Assembly: GCA_037783415.1 (NCBI GenBank)
Contig: JAZGTN010000214.1
Location: forward strand, 1,426,001-1,490,000
Reading direction: 5' to 3'
Origin: Leptasterias polaris
Lineage: Eukaryota > Echinodermata > Asteroidea > Forcipulatida > Asteriidae
Length of the DNA stretch: 64,000 nt
Under the pieces are notes generated by a model. That model made no database searches, had not been told where the DNA came from, and was given only the letters and a program-made list of their open reading frames with translations. Positions 59,901 through 64,000 of the stretch are shown piece by piece. The translations under genes and the position numbers were made by a program. Every line of letters begins with the position of its first letter. Positions within the stretch are counted from its first letter, which is position 1.

Positions 59901-62900
59901 ATAATAATTGGTTTGCCGCCCTCAGCGTCTAGGATGTCCTCAAAGGATGGTAGGCCAGAGTGCCGTATTAGGATCACGCCTTCATCTGTGCAGTGTTTTG
60001 AGGAGAGCTTTGAGAATGTCTAATATCTGACCAATCAAAAGCCCTATGTTTCTCATGAATAATAATTTGACAGGAATATTCACAACCAATCCTAAGATTG
60101 TCTTTTTTCTCAGACTGTGATCTTGACCAATCAAAGACCTGAGTTTCCAAATTATGAATAATGATTACTGAGATTATTCTTGACCAAGAATGGTTTCAGG
60201 TCAGACTGTGATCTCCTCTGACCAATCAGAGATCAGTGATTTCATTTCTTATCAATATTACTTTGAATATTCATGACCAGAGAGGTAACTATTTGTGGCT
60301 ACTAATAATCCAAAAAACATTGGAATTAAGTCGTTGTTCTTATTGTCAATTAATGTTTAATTAACATTATAAATCAGCAGAAGTAAATTAGGAGAGAAAA
60401 ATTTGGAAATGAAAATAGCAGTTTGAGAAAAATAAAATTGGTTAATTGTTAGCAAGATGCAACAGGCTCTTTCCAAAATGCGCAAGACAGCTTTGCAAAT
60501 GTGTAATTATAATCATTTGAAAATCAGCTTAACAAAATGTTACTAGGCTGTTACTGGGATGCATTAATGCATAAATCCCTGGCCTGATCTCAACCTACAA
60601 TGGCATCATTGGTCAGAGATGCCTGTGGTGCAGTTTCAAAAATTATGCTTGACATATCTACGTCCAAGTAATGGAATGAAAAGACTGGTACCTGACATTC
60701 CCAATGGACTTATCTTTATGGAAGAGCAAGGACTTACCCCAGTAATTCTGGTTTCAGGAAGCACCTTCGAGTCACTACAAGTTTCTGTATGTTTTTGCAC
60801 TGTAGGCGTACACTACCCATTTGAAGAAAAGTGCTGTTTACACAGTATCCACAAAAACTGCCCAGTTTGGCTTACCTCATAGGCTTATAAATGATGGAAT
60901 CTAGGAGTTGTGTTTCTACGACTTATTCAAAGAAAGTTACAATATATAATGATTTTTTTTTCAGAGAGAAGACAACATTAAAAGATGAGAGATGAATCTG
61001 TCTCGAATTACCTCCATTATCCGGAGAGCTTGAGTCCTGATCGGCCTGAATACCATCCGACCCCTCCAGGCTGTTTCCCCTCCGAGAGTTGGCTAGCTTC
61101 AGCTCCAGCTCACGAATCTTGGAATATAACACCAACATTGTCATTCATATGACAGGTGTAATTATTATGCTTTACAAAATAATCAAAAATTACAGCCCCC
61201 GGGTATGACTGATCTATCACTACAGATTCGACAGTGTCATGGAAAAGCTCATGATTTGGGCACCAGTAGTATAATTTTAAATCTTGCTCTGAAACAAATT
61301 AGTAACACCATGTACATGTACATGAAATCTTTCTTTGAGTTGTGGTGGTTCTGAAAAGAACAGTGCCCAATTTCATGGCTCTGCTTACCGTAAGCAAAGA
61401 ATCAGCCCTTACGGAAGCAGGTAATTCCTCGCTTACGTCAAGTGTATTTCACAGGTTAGCAGGAATTTTTGCTTGTGTGCTTGCGTAGTCCACGTTACTA
61501 GGCATTCTACGCTTACACAGCTAGCGCAGAAGTTTGGCGCTTGCTCGGTAAGCGGAGAAAGGTGATCGCAAGCGCAGAATTCGGCGGAAAGCAGAGCCAT
61601 GAAAGTGGGCTCCGATTGTCTTTGGGAGAAAGCTACACTGCTAAAAATTGTATTCTTGAAATAAAAAATATATCTTATATTAAGGAAACTTTCCTTGTGG
61701 TCACTCCCCAAAATCTTAGTAGAACAATTTGCCAAAGAGTGACATCAAAATTGTTTCCTGATATAACATTTGTTTCTTGTTTCGAGAATACCATTTTTAG
61801 CAGTGTACCTATGTTTCACTAGGGCCCTATATCATGAAGCTGTTAAGCATGAAACTTTGCTGCTAAGCACAGTAAATTACCAGCCAAATGTAGGTTACCA
61901 GCCAAAGGCTATGTAATTTGTGCTGTGGAATGCTGGTGCTGTGCTTTGAATTGTTTATTTCATCAAACTAGGCTAAGTAGCTTTATGAAATTGGTCCCAC
62001 GCTACATCAATATCCTCACCAGGAGTCAAGAAATTGTCCGTGGCCTTTCTCATTTTAAAGCTAATATAAGTACAGAAAAATGATTTATATTAAGCATGTA
62101 CTTGAAGGCAACCAATTACAGTACTTGGGAAATTAATCAATCATTGAAAAACAGGGGAAGCTTCACAGAGCCTTTTATACTGGCCCTTACAGAAAATCCT
62201 TAAAACATTCATTCTTTTTTGTTGATAACCCTCTTTACTCATTAGTGGCATAAAATAATGCTCTCCTTGAACGCCCACAAATACAGGGTCAATTTCGTAG
62301 AGCTGCTGAAGCAGAAAATATCGCTTAACAATTGACTGCTTAGCAGAAATGAGCAGAATACCTGTTACAAATTGTACATTGGCATGGTACATGTAGTTTG
62401 GCTGGTAACCTTATTCTGGTAAGCGACAATTTGTTGTGCTTAGCTACTTTTTGTGCTTAAGCAGCTCTATGAAACTGGGCCCTGGCCGGAATTTCATTGC
62501 TACCATATGCACGTTGATTTGAATTGGCCTGTTGTCACTAGGCACGGCAAGTGGTCTAGTGGTAAGACATCTTCTCTCAAATGGGGAGGGTCATGTGTTC
62601 AAATCCAACCATTGAAATTAAGGCAAGTAAAACAACATGCCTGGTAGAGATAAAGATCTATTGTTGACACGACCACAGGACACTTTGAAAAGTGTAGTCC
62701 ACAGCTGGCATACTACATAGTTTTCCAGATTGTTTATGCAGTTCTAAAGATGTAAACATTTCCAACAATAACAGCTTGCTGCCACAAAGCACTCCTGAAA
62801 GTCCTCTACTTTTTTTCTAGAAGTTGCGAAAAACTCTCTTCCTTACCTTCGCCTGTAATTGCATTTTTTCTCTCAGCTGCTTTTGTTCCATCTTCTCCTT

Positions 62901-62943
62901 CTCCTGTTTGAATTCATTCTCCTTGGTTTGAAACTCCTCCTCC
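41923..62943 (-). CDS. PPP1R9A: Neurabin-1-like scaffold, last ten exons (coiled coil to SAM and stop)
   Basis: Ten exons (62847-62943, 61012-61117, 59884-59985, 54314-54522, 52219-52413, 50981-51273, 44440-44678, 43489-43634, 42769-42942, 41923-42087) join in phase to about 575 residues. Order: Glu/Lys/Gln-rich coiled coil (EEEFQTKENEF to KIRELELKLANS); acidic segment with DEEEQEEEEEERVESDED; the block IPDTDRLDTSIEKSKIQL; a Pro/Ser-rich linker; then a SAM domain (ITEWNTTHVSQWLMGNDLDE to LNLDAAKLK) leading to SLGVTNSSDRSIFKKKIKEM and a Lys-rich tail. The SAM and KKKIKEMK tail resemble neurabin-1; the paralogue spinophilin lacks SAM. Family role: F-actin-binding, PP1-targeting scaffold at synapses and junctions. 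The actin-binding, RVxF and PDZ parts must lie right of the window. Exon 62943 begins with one base of a split codon, so it is not the start. Confidence 0.88.
42495..42560 (-). repeat. Dispersed repeat, inverse partner of 39525-39590
   Basis: GGCCGTAATCTAAATGGTGG ... GTTGCTAAGGGTGTTG is the reverse complement, with mismatches, of the copy at 39525-39590. It lies in the last intron of neurabin. Confidence 0.6.
43055..43403 (-). mobile_element. Short TIR element, family A, copy 3
   Basis: It starts TTAAAGGGTGTGTACAACA and ends TTGTACACACCCTT. It is the reverse complement of copies 1 and 2 and sits between the SAM exon and the exon before it. Confidence 0.85.
47708..47838. mobile_element. Short TIR element, family D-like
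   Basis: The left end AGGCCCACTTTCAT pairs with ATGAAAGTAGGCCT at the right. Inside are GCTAAGCACTTA and CTCTATGCTTATTATATGCTC. Confidence 0.65.
48983..49261. repeat. 48-bp minisatellite in a neurabin intron
   Basis: The unit is built from TTTGGGTACTTGGCAGGGTC plus TTTGGGTACTTCTGGGTGTT and TGATAGTG. It repeats at least twice exactly and then decays into shorter GGGTACTT-based units. Because 48 is a multiple of three, two plus-strand frames stay open and read as GYLAGSLGT-type repeats; this is a by-product of the tandem structure. Confidence 0.9.
51608..51775. mobile_element. Short element of the TTCATA..GCTGGTAACC family (D)
   Basis: GGGCCCAACTTCATAAAACTG begins it and TTTTGGCTGGTAACC with AGCAAGATTTT follows. 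This layout is shared with the elements at 61822-61998 and 62285-62485. Confidence 0.5.
54675..54822. mobile_element. Short TIR element, family C, copy 2
   Basis: ATGGGCTCGATCTCACAAAG at the left pairs with TTTTGTGAAATAGGCCCAT at the right. It shares AACTCATCTTTAGATGATG and TTGCTAAGCAAAG with copy 1 (34898-35050) in inverse orientation. Confidence 0.75.
58283..58324 (-). CDS. PPP1R9A: Candidate 42-nt cassette exon of neurabin
   Basis: Between neurabin exons 59884-59985 and 54314-54522, an acceptor (pyrimidine-rich, CCACTTTTAG) and a good donor (TGTG|GTAAGA) bracket 42 bases. They enter and leave in phase 1, exactly as the surrounding exons require. If included it adds VEWEWDFDGDQLIC and keeps the frame; the skip form also keeps the frame. 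This suggests alternative splicing. Transcript data are lacking. Confidence 0.55.
61368..61612. mobile_element. Inverted-repeat element with GCTTAC/GTAAGC words
   Basis: GCCCAATTTCATGGCTCTGC at the left pairs with GCAGAGCCATGAAAGTGGGC at the right. The interior is rich in GCTTACG and CGCAAGCGCAGA. It is about 245 bp and non-coding. Confidence 0.7.
61822..61998. mobile_element. Short element of family D
   Basis: GGGCCCTATATCATGAAGCTG starts it and AGCTTTATGAAATTGGTCCC ends it. GCTAAGCACAG and TTACCAGCCAAA lie inside. Confidence 0.6.
62285..62485. mobile_element. Short TIR element of family D
   Basis: CAGGGTCAATTTCGTAGAGC at the left pairs with GCTCTATGAAACTGGGCCCTG at the right. Inside are CTGCTTAGCAGAAATGAGCAG and TTTGGCTGGTAACC. 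It is non-coding. Confidence 0.75.
62543..62640 (+). repeat. tRNA-derived SINE-like sequence
   Basis: It has an A-box-like TGGTCTAGTGGTAAGAC and, 33 bases later, a B-box-like GTGTTCAAATCC, the spacing of a tRNA gene. The body resembles a tRNA fold only loosely and is followed by AT-rich sequence, as in a SINE head. It is not a functional tRNA. Confidence 0.6.
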
Positions 62944-64000
62944 CTGCCAATCAAAAACACAATTTGCATAACTCCGCCTTCTTGCCAATTTAACCATGAA
63001 GGAATAACCACTTCTGTCAATGCATAAATATATCCTAGTAAATAGGGGTGCTCCTGTCAAGGAAATAAAATCATCCATGAAATTGAATTTCTTGATGTTG
63101 ATCAAATTATCAAAGAAATAATAAATCTTCCCCTTCTACAAGTAATCCAATTAATTCATATTTAATACCCACACAAAATATTGCTCAACAATTCCATTAG
63201 ACGAGCACAACATATTGCTTAGTTTCATTAGCAGGGCACAAATGATTGATGAACTAAGCTGGTTATCGATTTCTGCTAAGCAAAATTTTTATGTGCTAAG
63301 CAAATCTGTGTTCTTAATACTTCCAATGAATTGGCCCCTGTGTAGTGGACAAATCCTGCTCATCAAACTACTTTCAGAGCTGAAAACCAACCAGGGCACC
63401 AGTCACAAACTATCATATCACATAAATTTCAGCTGGTAACCAGATTCTGGTGAGCCAACTTTGTCAGTGCATTCATTCTCAGGTGAGGTTTGCGGTAGCA
63501 CCATGTGTAAATCTCTTTTGAGTAGTGTTGGTTCTGACAAGAACCGGTGGTTGACAACTCAACGTTTCAGTATGCTCTGATCGTCTTCAGGAGAAAGTGC
63601 ATGGCAAACTATTCCGCTGATCAACTCTATGAAACGGTCCCCAGGATCTTAAGGTCATGTCACATGAGGCAATTTACTGGCAACCAGTTCCAGACAACCT
63701 CCAAGAAGAAAATTCATTCACATTTCAGTTTTATCATTATTCATTTGGGGATAGTGAGTTTCTTCTGAAATAATGTCTTCTGTGCTGCCGAAGTGTTCCT
63801 TTTGTACGCAGTGCAAAAGTTAATTGCCTCCAAATTGCTTGAAAAAATTGCGCTCTGTGGCATTGCCTTTTAGACGGAAAGTTTGACAACCTGAATTTTA
63901 TTTACAGAGTCAAAAGTTTTATTTAATTTTGTTTTTATTGTCTCAATAAGACGACTCTTTCATATGGCTAAGACCCCGCCCTAATTGGAGGAAATCATCC
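62944..64000 (-). other. Neurabin intron upstream of the first visible exon
   Basis: Intronic sequence up to the right edge. It carries another family D-like stretch (about 63225-63470) and a fragment with GACAAGAACCGGTGGTTGAC and CTCAACGTTTCAGTATGC (63530-63600), similar to the 42220-42380 region. No exon was recognised. Confidence 0.55.

Larger units (their letters stand above)
42088..62846 (-). other. Neurabin introns: general content
   Basis: Introns range from about 0.5 to 6.3 kb and make up over 90% of the locus. They contain a TIR element (43055-43403), a 48-bp minisatellite (48983-49261), a family C element (54675-54822), TTCAT-GCTAAGCA type elements (47708-47838, 51608-51775, 61368-61612, 61822-61998, 62285-62485), a SINE-like sequence (62543-62640) and G/C homopolymers (42650-42668, 56323-56335). 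Several long frames (for example 44270-44746, 57464-57934, 58242-58706) either extend real exons or have no domain. Confidence 0.6.

Noticed and set aside
62543..62615. Functional tRNA gene
   Set aside because: A- and B-box spacing is right but the acceptor stem does not pair; treated as a SINE relic.
1..64000. CRISPR arrays, bacterial operons, prophage or plasmid features
   Set aside because: No such structure; split genes and repeat types are those of an animal nuclear genome.

Overview
This is a stretch of animal nuclear genome. Genes are split into many short exons with canonical GT-AG introns, long AT-rich introns, and numerous short inverted-repeat elements. The recurring TAGGCCTA palindrome, the families of short TIR elements and the metazoan gene content (GRASP, carboxypeptidase M, neurabin) suggest a marine deuterostome. 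An echinoderm, probably a sea star, is my best guess; this is inference from repeat style and not proof.

Layout from left to right. (1) 1-1722, minus strand: first coding exon of a Golgi GRASP (GORASP) gene whose remainder lies off the left edge. (2) 5637-9556, plus: the 3' part (three exons, about 1,070 residues) of a largely disordered protein carrying two C-terminal SH3-like domains. (3) 12895-17968, minus: a complete eight-coding-exon, 448-residue, carboxypeptidase M-like zinc exopeptidase with signal peptide and GPI-type tail. Its intron 5 is almost entirely a 5'-truncated LINE, and its exon 3 has two decayed partial copies upstream in intron 2. (4) 24199-32575, plus: a complete four-exon gene for a 561-residue protein that joins a DRE-TIM metallolyase barrel (homocitrate/isopropylmalate synthase and HMG-CoA lyase superfamily) to a C-terminal EF-hand. 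(5) 41923-62943, minus: the last ten exons of a neurabin gene (acidic and coiled-coil segments, SAM domain, basic tail) plus a candidate 42-nt cassette exon. The PDZ, PP1-binding and actin-binding parts would lie beyond the right edge.

Exon joins were checked by hand for reading phase. In the carboxypeptidase, DRE-TIM/EF-hand and neurabin models every junction is phase-consistent. The genes do not form an operon-like unit and I see no evidence of a shared pathway. The rest is intronic and intergenic DNA with at least five families of short TIR/foldback elements, two tRNA-derived SINE-like sequences, two minisatellites and several long G homopolymers.

The most unusual item is the DRE-TIM/EF-hand fusion. 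It keeps the metal-ligand pattern of homocitrate synthase but sits in an animal gene and carries a calcium-binding module. Its substrate cannot be read from sequence.
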